Shown here: positions 1-9,016 of the stretch, in pieces
Position numbering within the stretch: position 1 is the first letter of the stretch
Layout: the number at the start of each line of letters is the position of its first letter
Source of the DNA: Aureibacillus halotolerans
GTDB taxonomy: Bacteria; Bacillota; Bacilli; Bacillales; DSM-28697
Length of the DNA: 64,000 bases
Direction: 5' to 3'
Assembly: GCF_004363045.1 (NCBI RefSeq)
Contig: NZ_SNYJ01000003.1
Span: 124,001-188,000 of the forward strand
Program-made: the position numbers and the translations under genes
The notes under the pieces: generated by a model
Told to the model about the DNA's origin: nothing
The model's database searches: none
What the model saw: only the letters and a program-made list of their open reading frames with translations

Positions 1-470
1 AATACATCGGGCGCTGGAATATCTTTTGAAGGTCCTACAATCTGACTTATTGCTCGCACATACCCTCGGCTTAATCGCTCTAGTTCGCGAAAAGACATTT
101 CTCTAGGGTCGCAAATAATGCCCCCTTTGCCGCCACCATAAGGGAGATCAACAATGCCTGCCTTAAGACTCATCCAAATGGACAATGCTTTGACTTCTTT
201 TTCAGTAACATTCGGATGAAAACGAACGCCACCCTTTGTTGGCCCAACGGCATCGTTGTGTTGGGAGCGATAGCCTGTAAAAATCTTTATCGATCCATCA
301 TCCATGCGAATGGGAATACGAACCGTCAATAAACGAATCGGTTCTTTTAAAAGCTCATACACTTCTTCAGGATAGCCTAATTTCTCTAAAGCTTTATGAA
401 TAACAGTTTGGGTTGATTTTAAAATATCTGAACGGTCCTCGTTCATGTCCGTCGATTGTCCAGGTGCCAT
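1..470 (-). CDS. gudB: Glutamate dehydrogenase GudB, N-terminal part (runs off the window)
   Basis: NAD-dependent glutamate dehydrogenase (glutamate to 2-oxoglutarate plus ammonia), a cytosolic hexamer. About 156 codons are present; the C-terminal two thirds lie beyond base 1. The translation contains the substrate-binding stretch [10 protein letters not shown] and the catalytic-lysine motif PYGGGKGG, and is close to B. subtilis GudB throughout. The duplicated VKA codons that inactivate GudB in laboratory strain 168 are absent (EVKALS occurs once), so the enzyme should be active. The ATG at 470 is preceded by AGGAGG at good spacing. As in B. subtilis, the gene lies next to mecB (ypbH), but a terminator and a repeat array separate the two here, so it is probably transcribed alone. 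Confidence 0.93.
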   Translation of the reverse strand, partial: MAPGQSTDMNEDRSDILKSTQTVIHKALEKLGYPEEVYELLKEPIRLLTVRIPIRMDDGSIKIFTGYRSQHNDAVGPTKGGVRFHPNVTEKEVKALSIWMSLKAGIVDLPYGGGKGGIICDPREMSFRELERLSRGYVRAISQIVGPSKDIPAPDV

Positions 471-522
471 CTTTCAACAAACCTCCTGTGTTTAACGCAC
501 TAACTTTCCTCTGTCAAAGATT

Positions 523-551
523 AGTATACACGTTGTCTGGTACATTTGAAA
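523..551 (-). promoter_or_regulatory. Probable sigma-A promoter of gudB
   Basis: On the minus strand, TTTCAA (551-546), a 17-nt spacer and TATACT (528-523) lie about 50 bases upstream of the gudB start. The -10 is strong and the -35 is weak, which would fit an activated promoter. The assignment rests on sequence match alone. Confidence 0.5.
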
Positions 552-661
552 GGCACAGATGGCTGATTTTTTTAATCCGCTGAGACAATGGCATGTCGCT
601 CTGCACAAATCGTATGCGTTGCCAATTTAGACATAGATGGTTTTATTATTTCTGCGTGGAT

Positions 662-698
662 AAATAAAAAGCTGCTCTCCACATAAGAGTGAGCAGCA
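662..698 (-). terminator. Rho-independent terminator
   Basis: GCTGCTC (671-677) pairs with GAGCAGC (691-697). On the minus strand the stem is followed by TTTTTATTT. It would stop transcripts that leave mecB and run through the 122-bp repeat array, so the array would be a 3' untranslated region. Confidence 0.75.
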
Positions 699-710
699 GG
701 GTTCAAGCTG

Positions 711-1127
711 GTGAGAATCGTTCGCTTTTTTTGTTGCTTTGTCTTGTCCGGTGCTCATTGCCTTAGGGCAACTCCGCTCCTCTCAAGACTTTGCGCCTCA
801 AAAGACAAACGTTTTCACTCAGCTTGCACAGGGTGAGAATCGTTCGCTTTTTTCGTTGCTTTGTCTTGTCCGGTGCTCATTGTCTTAGGGCAACTCCGCT
901 CCTCTCAAGACTTTGCGCCTCAAAAGACAAACGTTTTCACTCAGCTTGAACGGGGTGAGAATCGTTCGCTTTTTTTGTTGCTTTGTCTTGTCCGGTGCTC
1001 ATTGCCTTAGGGCAACTCCGCTCCTCTCAAGACTTTGCGCCTCAAAAGACAAACGTTTTCACTCAGCTTGAACGGGGTGAGAATCGTTCGCTTTTTTCGT
1101 TGCTTTGTCTTGTCCGGTGCTCATTGC
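711..1127. repeat. 122-bp direct tandem repeat array, about 3.4 units
   Basis: Units begin at 711, 833, 955 and 1077, a constant period of 122 bp. The last unit stops near 1127. Copies differ at only a few positions. Each unit has nested inverted repeats: GTGAGAATCG near the start can pair with CGTTTTCAC near the end (one bulge, one G-T pair), TTTGTCTT pairs with AAGACAAA just inside, and TTGCC-TTAG-GGCAA forms a central hairpin. Copy 2 changes TTGCC to TTGTC, which still pairs by G-T. No convincing reading frame runs through it. It lies between mecB and its apparent terminator. Its function is unknown. Confidence 0.85.
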
Positions 1128-1158
1128 CCGCAACATTCGTGTGCTAGAAAGCTATTCT

Positions 1159-1755
1159 TTAACGGTCATTGAGGAAATACGTTGAAATGACCTGTGGTGC
1201 CGAATGGGGAATGATTGTTTTTCCGTACTCGGCCACTCGGTATTTTGTCAATGTTGATGGATTGCCATACTCAGCAAGCAATGCAATAAGATTTTCAACG
1301 TCTTTTTCTTCAACTTCTTCAATGCTTAGACTATAAAAGTAACGATTCTCGAATGCATACAAGCGACCACGTCGCATTCCTTTACGTACTAAATGAGCGC
1401 ATAGAGAAATAAAATCCTCAAAGCTGGCAAACTCATAAAAAATATCATCACTTTCGTCAAGTGTGACTTGCATTTCGATATAATCGTCATCGTAATCGTC
1501 ATCGTTTTGGCTATCGACACCTTTCGTGACGATGATGACCATTCCTTGGGCTTGCAACGAAAAGATCTCTACAGCTATAGGTCCTGCTGCCTCAAAACCA
1601 AGTTCACTATTGGCTTCTTTCATCATATCTCGAAACAATTGATGAACCTTTGGTGCATCCTGCCATAAATCATCTTTTGTCATGCCTCTTTCATAAAGGT
1701 CATCGTATGTTAAGAAGATTTTTATTTTGTTGACGTTTAACCTTTCTAAGCGCAA
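1159..1755 (-). CDS. mecB: MecA-family ClpC adaptor protein MecB (YpbH)
   Basis: Adaptor that delivers substrates to the ClpC/ClpP protease; a paralogue of MecA. The 198-residue protein begins MRLERLNVNKIKIFLTYDDL, nearly the same as B. subtilis YpbH. It keeps the stretch QLFRDMMKEANSELGFEA and a C-terminal domain containing LIALLAEYGNPS. The linker between the two domains is very acidic (QNDDDYDDDY). MecA-type proteins usually bind targets with the N-terminal domain and ClpC with the C-terminal domain. Its position beside gudB matches B. subtilis, which supports MecB over MecA. The start has a GGAGGG-type Shine-Dalgarno. Confidence 0.9.
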   Translation of the reverse strand: MRLERLNVNKIKIFLTYDDLYERGMTKDDLWQDAPKVHQLFRDMMKEANSELGFEAAGPIAVEIFSLQAQGMVIIVTKGVDSQNDDDYDDDYIEMQVTLDESDDIFYEFASFEDFISLCAHLVRKGMRRGRLYAFENRYFYSLSIEEVEEKDVENLIALLAEYGNPSTLTKYRVAEYGKTIIPHSAPQVISTYFLNDR

Positions 1756-1894
1756 GAGATCAGCCCTCCCTCAACCGTAACCTGCCTTCTTCTATCCTAT
1801 GATAGAAGCATCTATAGGTGCGTGCTTTATGTTAAATTCAAATGTGTTCTTAGTGTACACTGACTGTTTTATAAAAAACAAGCTGTTGCACATG

Positions 1895-2797
1895 TTAGTC
1901 AAAACTCATTCGACGTCTGAAGTATTTGTGCATCCAATCTTCCCACTCTTCGGCGCGGTCCCCAATCGTATATGGCGAAAACAATGCGTCGTCCGCGGAC
2001 ACTGCACTCCCGCCAAGAGCCAAATCAAGTGACTGCTCCTGTTTCAAGATTCGCTGAATCGTTCGTCGGAGTGCAGGAAGATGGCGGTCAAAGGTACAGG
2101 ACATGACAAGAAGTCGAGGCTGAATTTCATTAATGACAATATCCATATCCTCCTCAGCGATGCCTGTCCCTAAATAAATCACTTCAAATCCTTTTCTTCT
2201 CAAAAACAGTGTGAAAATCAATAGACCAAGCTCATGGGTTTCTCCGGGCGAGCAAACAGACACTGCTTTTGGAAGAAACCCTTTAACAGGCATTGTATGA
2301 AAAATATGACCGATTCTAGAGCGAAGAAACGAGGTCGCAAAATGCTCATGTGCGGTCGTAATCTGTCCAGTAGCCCATTGATGCCCAATGCTATTAAGAA
2401 GCGGAATTAATAGGTCTGTGATGACCAAATCAAAGCTATACAAGCTAAACGCTCGATCAAGACTGTCGTGTGCCTTTTTCTCTTCAAATGATAGAAGCGC
2501 CTGCAAGAGCTCTGATGTCATATCATGCTGCACAGATTCTGTTTTTATCTGGTTTGCGTGACGATCGCTTTGCTGCCACACTTGAATGGCTTGTGAGATC
2601 GTAAAGCCCTGATTAATTTTATGAACAAGCCACCTAAGCTGCTCAACTTGCTGCTGTGAATACAGCCGGTGCCCTGCTTCGTTACGAATAGGAGAGATCA
2701 TGTCGTATCTCCTCTCCCATGCACGAATGGTTCCCGGTTGAACACCTAATTGTTTAGATACGGCTTTTATGTTGTATTTTCCTTCTCCTTGTTCCAT
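1895..2797 (-). CDS. MerR-family regulator with cobalamin-binding domain (CarH-like)
   Basis: Three parts are visible. An N-terminal MerR helix-turn-helix (about residues 8-75) includes QPGTIRAWERRYDMISPIRN. A four-helix bundle (about 95-180) follows, and then a Rossmann-type B12-binding domain (about 180-295). The bundle carries WATGQITTAHEH, an exact W-x9-EH motif, and the B12 domain carries ETHELG (E-x-H-x-x-G), whose histidine would be the lower axial cobalt ligand. In the CarH/LitR family both motifs are hallmarks of adenosylcobalamin-dependent, light-responsive repressors. Family membership is clear from sequence; light sensing is inferred. No carotenoid genes lie nearby, and the target may be its own promoter or a distant gene. 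The start is preceded by GGGAGA. Confidence 0.85.
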   Translation of the reverse strand: MEQGEGKYNIKAVSKQLGVQPGTIRAWERRYDMISPIRNEAGHRLYSQQQVEQLRWLVHKINQGFTISQAIQVWQQSDRHANQIKTESVQHDMTSELLQALLSFEEKKAHDSLDRAFSLYSFDLVITDLLIPLLNSIGHQWATGQITTAHEHFATSFLRSRIGHIFHTMPVKGFLPKAVSVCSPGETHELGLLIFTLFLRRKGFEVIYLGTGIAEEDMDIVINEIQPRLLVMSCTFDRHLPALRRTIQRILKQEQSLDLALGGSAVSADDALFSPYTIGDRAEEWEDWMHKYFRRRMSFD

Positions 2798-2875
2798 CTA
2801 ACTGTCTCCCATTATTGTTACATTGTACGTTCTAGTATATAGAAGTATAGAACGATAAGCCAATGAAAGCGACAT

Positions 2876-3643
2876 CTACTTTTTCCTACAAAAATGGAGG
2901 ACATGTGATTCAGGTCGTGCACCAAATCTTAGCGGTACAAGAGACGTGCCATAGCCATTGGTTTGTAGCCAATGAAAACCATTCTGAACAGAAAGCCCAC
3001 CATGTTCGTAAGGACCGAAGCGACCGAAGCGAATTTGGCCACCATGAGTATGCGCAGTAAGGACACATGACACCTTTCCTTTCAACACTTCATCCCATTG
3101 GAAACCAGGATTATGTGAGATAAGAATGGTATAAAAAGGCATGTTATTTAAACGATGCGGCATCGCAGCTTTCATATTATCTCTATGCCCAGTCGCATCA
3201 TCCAAACCGACAAGGCACACGTGTTCCTGCAAGAAACAATGCTCATTTTTCAGCTTTTGGATTCCTTCCTCTGCCAAAAGACGACCAAATACCGTCTGGT
3301 CAATTTCATAATCATTGTTTCCCCAAACAAAAAATACTGGGCAATTCAATGTACGTAACGCCCTTAAATTGTCCCGTGTTCGTTCAATTGGAACGCCTTT
3401 CTCAGTTAAATCGCCGCCAATAATGATGGCATCAAGCGGTTCTTTAATTTGCCTGAGAAAGGGCTCTGTCAGTTTGCGGCGGTGAATATCACTAATAAAA
3501 AAGATAGTCACATGACTCTTTCCACTCGGCCATGCAGAAGAAGCAATTGTATGCCGGACAATACGACGCTCCATCGCACAAAAAAACATGACGAGTATTA
3601 AAATGATACATCCTGCCAATAGAATGGCGAAGAACGATAACAA
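2876..3643 (-). CDS. ypbG: Membrane-anchored metallophosphoesterase (YpbG-like)
   Basis: Predicted calcineurin-like phosphoesterase of 255 residues with one N-terminal membrane helix (about residues 2-22, LSFFAILLAGCIILILVMFF), so the catalytic domain is tethered to the membrane. All metal-binding blocks are present in order: SDIH, GGDL, GNND, ISHNP and AHTHGGQ. Such proteins hydrolyse phosphoesters with two metal ions; the substrate here is unknown. It lies upstream of the cobalamin regulator on the same strand and keeps the ypbG position seen in B. subtilis. Confidence 0.82.
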   Translation of the reverse strand: MLSFFAILLAGCIILILVMFFCAMERRIVRHTIASSAWPSGKSHVTIFFISDIHRRKLTEPFLRQIKEPLDAIIIGGDLTEKGVPIERTRDNLRALRTLNCPVFFVWGNNDYEIDQTVFGRLLAEEGIQKLKNEHCFLQEHVCLVGLDDATGHRDNMKAAMPHRLNNMPFYTILISHNPGFQWDEVLKGKVSCVLTAHTHGGQIRFGRFGPYEHGGLSVQNGFHWLQTNGYGTSLVPLRFGARPESHVLHFCRKK

Positions 3644-3718
3644 TCCATCTCCACCTTTCAGAGATAACGGTCTTTGTACCCTATTGCTGGTAGTGTTATG
3701 ACTTCCTTATAACGCTTC

Positions 3719-4090
3719 CTATGATTTGCTTTTAAATAAAAATTGTTTTTTATATAGTTCACTTAACAAGCAGGCAAGAATGAGCAAAATCGCCACTACC
3801 GCCAACCATACCCCTTTGGAGGCTAACACGAAGCCAATGGCTAACAGCGTTACGATACAAGCGCCCCTAAATGAGGAAGGATGCAACCGATGGTAGGCAA
3901 TCATCAAGCTTTTTGCCGTCATTAAGCCGCCTGCCCAGAGAAGAATAATTCCCGGCAGAAGCCGCCAAGGATTCATGACCAATAAAGCGAGAAATGCATC
4001 CCATTCAAAACTCTCCGGTAATGTAAGTAAAGCCACTCCAAAAAAGCAACTGCTAAGCAAAAGAAACATTCCATACATTTTTCCAGACAT
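3719..4090 (-). CDS. Small integral membrane protein (YpbF position)
   Basis: A hydrophobic protein of 123 residues with about four membrane segments: an N-terminal helix around residues 5-22, and others around 40-56, 76-94 and 94-112. It ends in a basic tail (YKKQFLFKSKS). No catalytic motif is visible and the function is unknown. It lies between the LysM gene and the metallophosphoesterase, where B. subtilis has ypbF, a membrane protein of similar size; orthology is likely from position but sequence similarity was not tested. Confidence 0.65.
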   Translation of the reverse strand: MSGKMYGMFLLLSSCFFGVALLTLPESFEWDAFLALLVMNPWRLLPGIILLWAGGLMTAKSLMIAYHRLHPSSFRGACIVTLLAIGFVLASKGVWLAVVAILLILACLLSELYKKQFLFKSKS

Positions 4091-4157
4091 GCGCCCACTG
4101 CTCCTTTACGATTGGACATTAGTCTATCGTATGCACATAGGCACATGCTAGTGCGTC

Positions 4158-4931
4158 TTACATCTCGGGGATAATAAGTTTTTGCCCAACACTAATGGCG
4201 TTCCCTTGTAAACCATTCGCTTGCCTTATAAGCGCTTCGCCTTCTCTTGTCCCATAATATTGCTGTGAGATGGAAAATAACGTGTCGCTATCTTTAACAA
4301 TATGAGTTTGTCCAATTACTGCCGTTTCAGTTTCTTCTTCAGTTGCACCTTCAGTTACTTCTTTTTCAGTCGTATCAGTTGATGGCTCAAGCGAAGTCGT
4401 TTCGTTGGTTTCTTCTGTTTCAGTGCGAACCTGAGGAGTATTCACATCTGTTGTTTCATTTTTTTCATTTGTTTCATTCGTTTGGTTTGTTTCCTCAGAC
4501 GTAGGCGTGTTTGGTTCCTGCGTTTGATCAATTTCGTCTTCCGATGTCGCCACTGTGTCCGTCGGCTCCTCGGCGTCCTCTTCCTCACTAGAGATGGATA
4601 GCTCTTGTGCTTCACGCTCCTGTAAGGTAGGAGCCATCCGAACAGGATCTGCCACTGTATTAATCGTCTCGTTTAAGACAGGAGATTCGTCTGAAAAAAA
4701 TATAACGTAAACCGGGAGCCCAACGATCAACAATAGAAAAACAACAAGAAGCCAGCGTGATGCAGGAATTGAAGGTCGTTTCTCTTCCTCCTCCCGACGT
4801 CGACGCTGATTCGAAGGGGTTGACTGATGAGTTTTTCTTCTTGGTGGCAACGTAGTTTTGGACGGATCGCCAGCTTTTTTTTGACTCATTTTATTCGTTT
4901 GAGAGGCTTTTCGTTCAGCTCTAGTTTGCAT
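4158..4931 (-). CDS. ypbE: Membrane-anchored LysM-domain protein (YpbE-like)
   Basis: A 257-residue protein. A basic cytoplasmic N-terminus rich in Arg, Lys and Thr is followed by one membrane helix (WLLVVFLLLIVGLPVYVIFF, about residues 61-80). A long low-complexity Glu/Thr linker comes next, then a C-terminal LysM domain (about 209-257, with DTLFSISQQYYGTREGEALI and GQKLIIPEM). LysM binds N-acetylglucosamine in peptidoglycan, so the protein probably bridges membrane and wall. The ATG at 4931 is preferred over the one at 4937 because the AAGGAGGG site sits 6 bases upstream of it. Confidence 0.83.
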   Translation of the reverse strand: MQTRAERKASQTNKMSQKKAGDPSKTTLPPRRKTHQSTPSNQRRRREEEEKRPSIPASRWLLVVFLLLIVGLPVYVIFFSDESPVLNETINTVADPVRMAPTLQEREAQELSISSEEEDAEEPTDTVATSEDEIDQTQEPNTPTSEETNQTNETNEKNETTDVNTPQVRTETEETNETTSLEPSTDTTEKEVTEGATEEETETAVIGQTHIVKDSDTLFSISQQYYGTREGEALIRQANGLQGNAISVGQKLIIPEM

Positions 4932-4949
4932 TGTCATCCCTCCTTATAT

Positions 4950-5123
4950 TTATAGCGGATACCAGCAAAAAAGGTAAAATAAATAATACGCCATGATGAC
5001 GACACTGATACTTTCTGCCCACAAGCCAAACACAAGCGAGGCAATGGTGAGCTCGGGCTCATGTCACTCTTTTGCCGTAAATGCTTTGATTTGACGGCTT
5101 GCTCCCCTTGTCCATTTCATCAT
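4950..5123 (-). pseudogene. Possible small membrane-protein frame broken by one TGA
   Basis: Immediately after recQ (TAATG overlap, a coupled start at 5123) an open frame of 19 codons beginning MMKWTRGASRQ meets a TGA at about 5066-5064. The same frame then stays open for 37 codons that encode a clear hydrophobic helix (containing IASLVFGLWAESISVVIMAY) and ends at 4950. Either this is a small membrane gene interrupted by a stop, or the continuation is chance. In B. subtilis ypbD sits here, but the length and motifs of a CPBP protease are not seen. Confidence 0.3.
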
Positions 5124-6586
5124 TATTTCCTAAAAAGCAATCGTAGCTCATCCTGCCAAGGTATCTTAGCAGAGTCGTATTCCTTAGGCGTCGCCGCGAA
5201 AAAATAGTCCTTCTCTAATCCACATTGATCGCAACACAGATGTGTCGGAACCTCGTGAATACCTGTTTCATCAAACATCTTTAAGTAAGTAGTTCGGCGA
5301 CATTTTTCTGTAAACGCCCAAGCTCTAAGACGAAACCAATCACGTTGTTTTTTCTGAACGCGATCAGCAATCTCCTCTTCAAGCCTTGTGAAAAAATGTT
5401 CTTTTTCGAGGTGTGTTTCCATTCTAAATAAGATAAATCCACGCACGTCATCACTAAGTGGCAGCGGCGAAGGATTTGCGCTTAACGCTTTCTCTGCATT
5501 CGTCCATCCGTGTGTCTCTATGTAGCCTTTAAGGAAGGTAAGATCCTCCGGCATAGGCAAATTCGCTTGAAAAAAATGGTGCTGCAGCAAATCGTCTTCT
5601 GGCGCATAAAGAGCAATGGCTAACGACGGCTCTCCATCACGTCCGGCGCGGCCCATTTCTTGAACATACGATTCAATTCTTGAGGGGAGGTGATAATGCA
5701 GAACGAACCGTACATCTGATTTATCTATGCCCATACCGAATGCACTTGTACATGCCACAAGCTGAACTTCGTCTTGAATAAACTGCTGCTGGACAAGAGT
5801 TCTTTCCTCTGGCGTCAGTCCGGCATGATACACGGCAATGCGAATAGCTGTGTTGTCTTGAACCAAACGTGCAAACTGCTCTGCCTTTTTTCGACTTGAG
5901 AAGTAAACAAGACCTGAGCCAGTAAACCGTTGAATCCATTCCAGCGCGGTTTGAGCTCTTTCATCCTCACTTTTGACACATGTCACGGAAAGACCAATAT
6001 TTCCACGGTCCATCGCTGACACAATATGCGTTGCGGATGATAGCTGAAGCTCTTGAACAATATCAGCTTTAACCTCTGTTGTCGCCGTAGCTGTAAGCGC
6101 CAAACATTGAGGGGAACCAAGTTGTTTACGCGCGGTTCCGAGACGCAAATAATCTGTCCGAAATTCATGTCCCCACTGCGAGATACAATGGGCTTCATCA
6201 ATGACCATTAGTGAGAGGGAGCAACGACTTAGTGCTTGCAACACGCGTCTATTTTGTAACATCTCAGGAGAAGTAAAAACAAAGCGAAATGTGTGTAAGC
6301 GTCGAAGGGTATCGTCCCGCTCCTCCCAGCTCTTAATGCCATTTAAAACGGCGACCGATGTTTCACCAAGGTTCCACAGCCGCCTTACCTGATCCTCCAT
6401 TAATGAGATTAAAGGTGTGATGACGAGGATCGTACCCTTTAGAAGGTAAGCGGGAAGTTGATAGCAAAGTGATTTACCAGAGCCTGTAGGCATCACAGCT
6501 AACACATCCTGACGCTGTAAAACAGCATCAATCACTTCACTCTGTAATGATCGGAGCTCAGACAAACGAAACACTGAGTGCAGCAC
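5123..6586 (-). CDS. recQ: RecQ-type ATP-dependent DNA helicase
   Basis: A 3'-5' superfamily 2 helicase, 487 residues. Walker A MPTGSGKS and the DEAH box VIDEAHCISQWGHEFR are present, as are the RecQ motif ITPLISLMEDQV and motif VI VQEMGRAGRDG. The zinc subdomain is near the C-terminus (CRRTTYLKMFDE followed by CCDQC). No HRDC domain follows, as in the short Bacillus RecQ next to ypbB. The GTG at 6586 is chosen because AAAGAACGTGAT, a near match to the 16S complement, lies just upstream and the protein then starts like other RecQ proteins. The frame is open upstream to 6625, inside ypbB. It probably forms an operon with ypbB. Confidence 0.88.
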   Translation of the reverse strand: MLHSVFRLSELRSLQSEVIDAVLQRQDVLAVMPTGSGKSLCYQLPAYLLKGTILVITPLISLMEDQVRRLWNLGETSVAVLNGIKSWEERDDTLRRLHTFRFVFTSPEMLQNRRVLQALSRCSLSLMVIDEAHCISQWGHEFRTDYLRLGTARKQLGSPQCLALTATATTEVKADIVQELQLSSATHIVSAMDRGNIGLSVTCVKSEDERAQTALEWIQRFTGSGLVYFSSRKKAEQFARLVQDNTAIRIAVYHAGLTPEERTLVQQQFIQDEVQLVACTSAFGMGIDKSDVRFVLHYHLPSRIESYVQEMGRAGRDGEPSLAIALYAPEDDLLQHHFFQANLPMPEDLTFLKGYIETHGWTNAEKALSANPSPLPLSDDVRGFILFRMETHLEKEHFFTRLEEEIADRVQKKQRDWFRLRAWAFTEKCRRTTYLKMFDETGIHEVPTHLCCDQCGLEKDYFFAATPKEYDSAKIPWQDELRLLFRK

Positions 6587-6590
6587 ATTA

Positions 6591-7637
6591 TCACGTTCTT
6601 TGATGAAAAAACGCCCCTTTCTCACGAGCCATGCAAAGACGAATATGAAAATAAGAAATTCGCTCAGGAAGCTCCTGTTTCAGCTGTTTTAATGTCAAAT
6701 GCTTTGAGTGTGCAAGCACCGTTTGGATGACTGAAGCATCCTCTTGCGTTATGTACTCCGTCCAGGCAAAATCCTCGATATGTGAAGCTATTTCGACGAG
6801 GTGATCTTCTATTGTACTTCCCCTTAAACGCCTAATGGACGCGATTCGTTCAATCGGAATCGCTTGCCTCGCCAATTGATATGTCTTTTGTGCTGTTATG
6901 GTTAAAGGCGATCTGGCCTCTTTCGGCAAAACAGCTGCCATGGCTTCAAACTGGTTCGGCTGAGAAAGGACATTATGCAAAATCGTATGAACAGTCGAGC
7001 GCCAATAGACCTCTGCCCACACCGAATCCATTCCAAAGTCCACACCAAGCTGCCGCAATGTGCGCCCCGTTCGTCCAGGTCGAGACAATCGCTGCACAAA
7101 TACTTCAGCCTGCAAAGGGTCATTTTTTGAGAGAATAGTGTCCAGCTCTTCAAAAGCTTTCGTCGTCCATGAAGAAAATGACGAAGATTTTGTAAACGTC
7201 GTCACCCAGTCAAGTAGGTGTTTTTCAGTGAGCAAATAATGTTGCTTTTCTTCCTCAACATGCAGGCTATGGATCAAATGATATAAGCGCCGCCAAAACA
7301 GCTGTGTCGATGCGTGAAATCGGATACCGTTTAACCCGTCAGGTAAAGGCGCTATCTCCTGTGCTTTGGATCTCCCACTGGCTGTCACATCCGCATGTCC
7401 TTTTTTAGACGAAACAATATCCCCTTGACTCCACAGGTCACGGACAGCTTTCATAAATTCATCTTTGCTAAGGCTCGTGGCACCACAGCCATACAATGGA
7501 GCCATAGAAAAAAAACCAGCATCCTGAATCGTTTGTGACGAACGTTTCCCTCTAAGCAAATGGAAGGCAGCATTAACACTGCGTTTTCCTTGGAATGCAT
7601 CGAGTGTGTGCAATAAAAGAGCCTGTGTGTATCTCAT
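6591..7637 (-). CDS. ypbB: YpbB, helix-turn-helix protein paired with RecQ
   Basis: A 348-residue protein of unknown biochemical role. Its C-terminal region (about residues 300-345, TLKQLKQELPERISYFHIRLCMA) looks like the helix-turn-helix domain typical of YpbB. It ends 4 bases before the recQ start, and the two genes stay together across Bacillus, suggesting that YpbB assists or regulates the helicase. The ATG at 7637 has GAGGTGG at good spacing; the frame extends 4 codons upstream without a better site. Confidence 0.8.
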   Translation of the reverse strand: MRYTQALLLHTLDAFQGKRSVNAAFHLLRGKRSSQTIQDAGFFSMAPLYGCGATSLSKDEFMKAVRDLWSQGDIVSSKKGHADVTASGRSKAQEIAPLPDGLNGIRFHASTQLFWRRLYHLIHSLHVEEEKQHYLLTEKHLLDWVTTFTKSSSFSSWTTKAFEELDTILSKNDPLQAEVFVQRLSRPGRTGRTLRQLGVDFGMDSVWAEVYWRSTVHTILHNVLSQPNQFEAMAAVLPKEARSPLTITAQKTYQLARQAIPIERIASIRRLRGSTIEDHLVEIASHIEDFAWTEYITQEDASVIQTVLAHSKHLTLKQLKQELPERISYFHIRLCMAREKGAFFHQRT

Positions 7638-7812
7638 TTCCCACCTCACTCAACAAATACATATTACATGGATCAGGTGTCGTACTTTGTCGGTATTCAG
7701 AAGTATATGTTCCCTTAGTTTAGCATAGCTACACTCATCCTTGCAGTAACAAAACACGTTTCCACGTGCATGTCGCGTTCCTTGACGGTCGAGCAAAAGA
7801 AGCATACAATAA

Positions 7813-8148
<336 letters not shown>

Positions 8149-8293
8149 TGTCTAAATGAGCGCATTTCACGGACAACTTAATGTCCAGGAATTCTTGTTT
8201 TACGTAAAGACATATAAAGACGTTTAGGTTTGTGCGAGCACGTGGCAATCATGTACGCTATTTTAATTGCGGATTGGACGTTCAACAACGAAC

Positions 8294-8340
8294 AAAAAGC
8301 GGTAGGAAATGAGAGACACCTCTCAGCCTACCGCTTTTTT
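8294..8340. terminator. Bidirectional terminator between fer and opuCD
   Basis: AAAAAGCGGTAGG pairs with CCTACCGCTTTTTT around an inner GAGAG/CTCTC stem. There is an A-run on the left and a T-run on the right, so it can stop both the plus-strand fer transcript and the minus-strand opuC transcript. Confidence 0.88.
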
Positions 8341-8344
8341 GATT

Positions 8345-9004
8345 CTATTCCTGCAGCTTTCTGTTATTGGCTGGAGACAGTAGACGTTCAAACCATCCCA
8401 TGACAACATCAGCGATCACAGCCATGAGCGCCGTCGGTATCGCGCCAGCAAGAATAATGGCTGCCCCATCTGCCGCGTTTGTTCCTCTGACGATGATGGA
8501 GCCAAGCCCCCCTGCTCCGACAAACGTTCCAATTGTAGCTATACCGATGGAAATCACTAACGCTGTACGCAGACCTGCCATAATGACGGACAAGGACAAA
8601 GGCAGTTCCACCATGCGTAAGATTTGCAGGCGTGTCATTCCCATGCCATTCCCTGCTTCAGTTAATGTCGAGTCCACACCACGTATGCCTGTATACGTAT
8701 TTTTCACAATTGGCAGAAGTGAATAAAGGAAGAGCGCAAGCACAACCGTATTCGCACCAAGACCCATCACGAGCATAAGCACTGCCAGCATAGCAAGAGC
8801 AGGCACTGTTTGAATCACATTGACGAAAGACATAATCCATGGACTCAGTTTGCCATACCTTGCGATGAGAATCCCCAATGGAATGCCAATAAGCGCTGCA
8901 AAGAGTACACCGTACGCTGACATTAAGAAATGACGATAAAACTCTGTCCAGACATACGATGTGTTTTGCGAGTAATACGTTATAAATTGTTGAATGGTTT
9001 CCAT
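8345..9004 (-). CDS. opuCD: Osmolyte ABC transporter permease OpuCD
   Basis: Inner-membrane permease of an OpuC/ProW-type glycine betaine/carnitine/choline importer, 219 residues, with about five membrane helices. The permease EAA loop is visible around EAGNGMGMTRLQILRMVELPLS, shared with the other permease in the operon. It is the last gene of tetR-opuCA-opuCB-opuCC-opuCD and sits 12 bases after opuCC. The substrate cannot be fixed from the permease. Confidence 0.88.
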   Translation of the reverse strand: METIQQFITYYSQNTSYVWTEFYRHFLMSAYGVLFAALIGIPLGILIARYGKLSPWIMSFVNVIQTVPALAMLAVLMLVMGLGANTVVLALFLYSLLPIVKNTYTGIRGVDSTLTEAGNGMGMTRLQILRMVELPLSLSVIMAGLRTALVISIGIATIGTFVGAGGLGSIIVRGTNAADGAAIILAGAIPTALMAVIADVVMGWFERLLSPANNRKLQE

Positions 9005-9016
9005 GTTTGCACCTCC

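Noticed and set aside
711-1127. CRISPR-like array
   Set aside because: The repeats are contiguous 122-bp units without unique spacers, and no cas genes are in the window.
8367-8726. 119-codon plus-strand frame
   Set aside because: It is antisense to opuCD, low in complexity, and arises from the codon bias of the permease gene.
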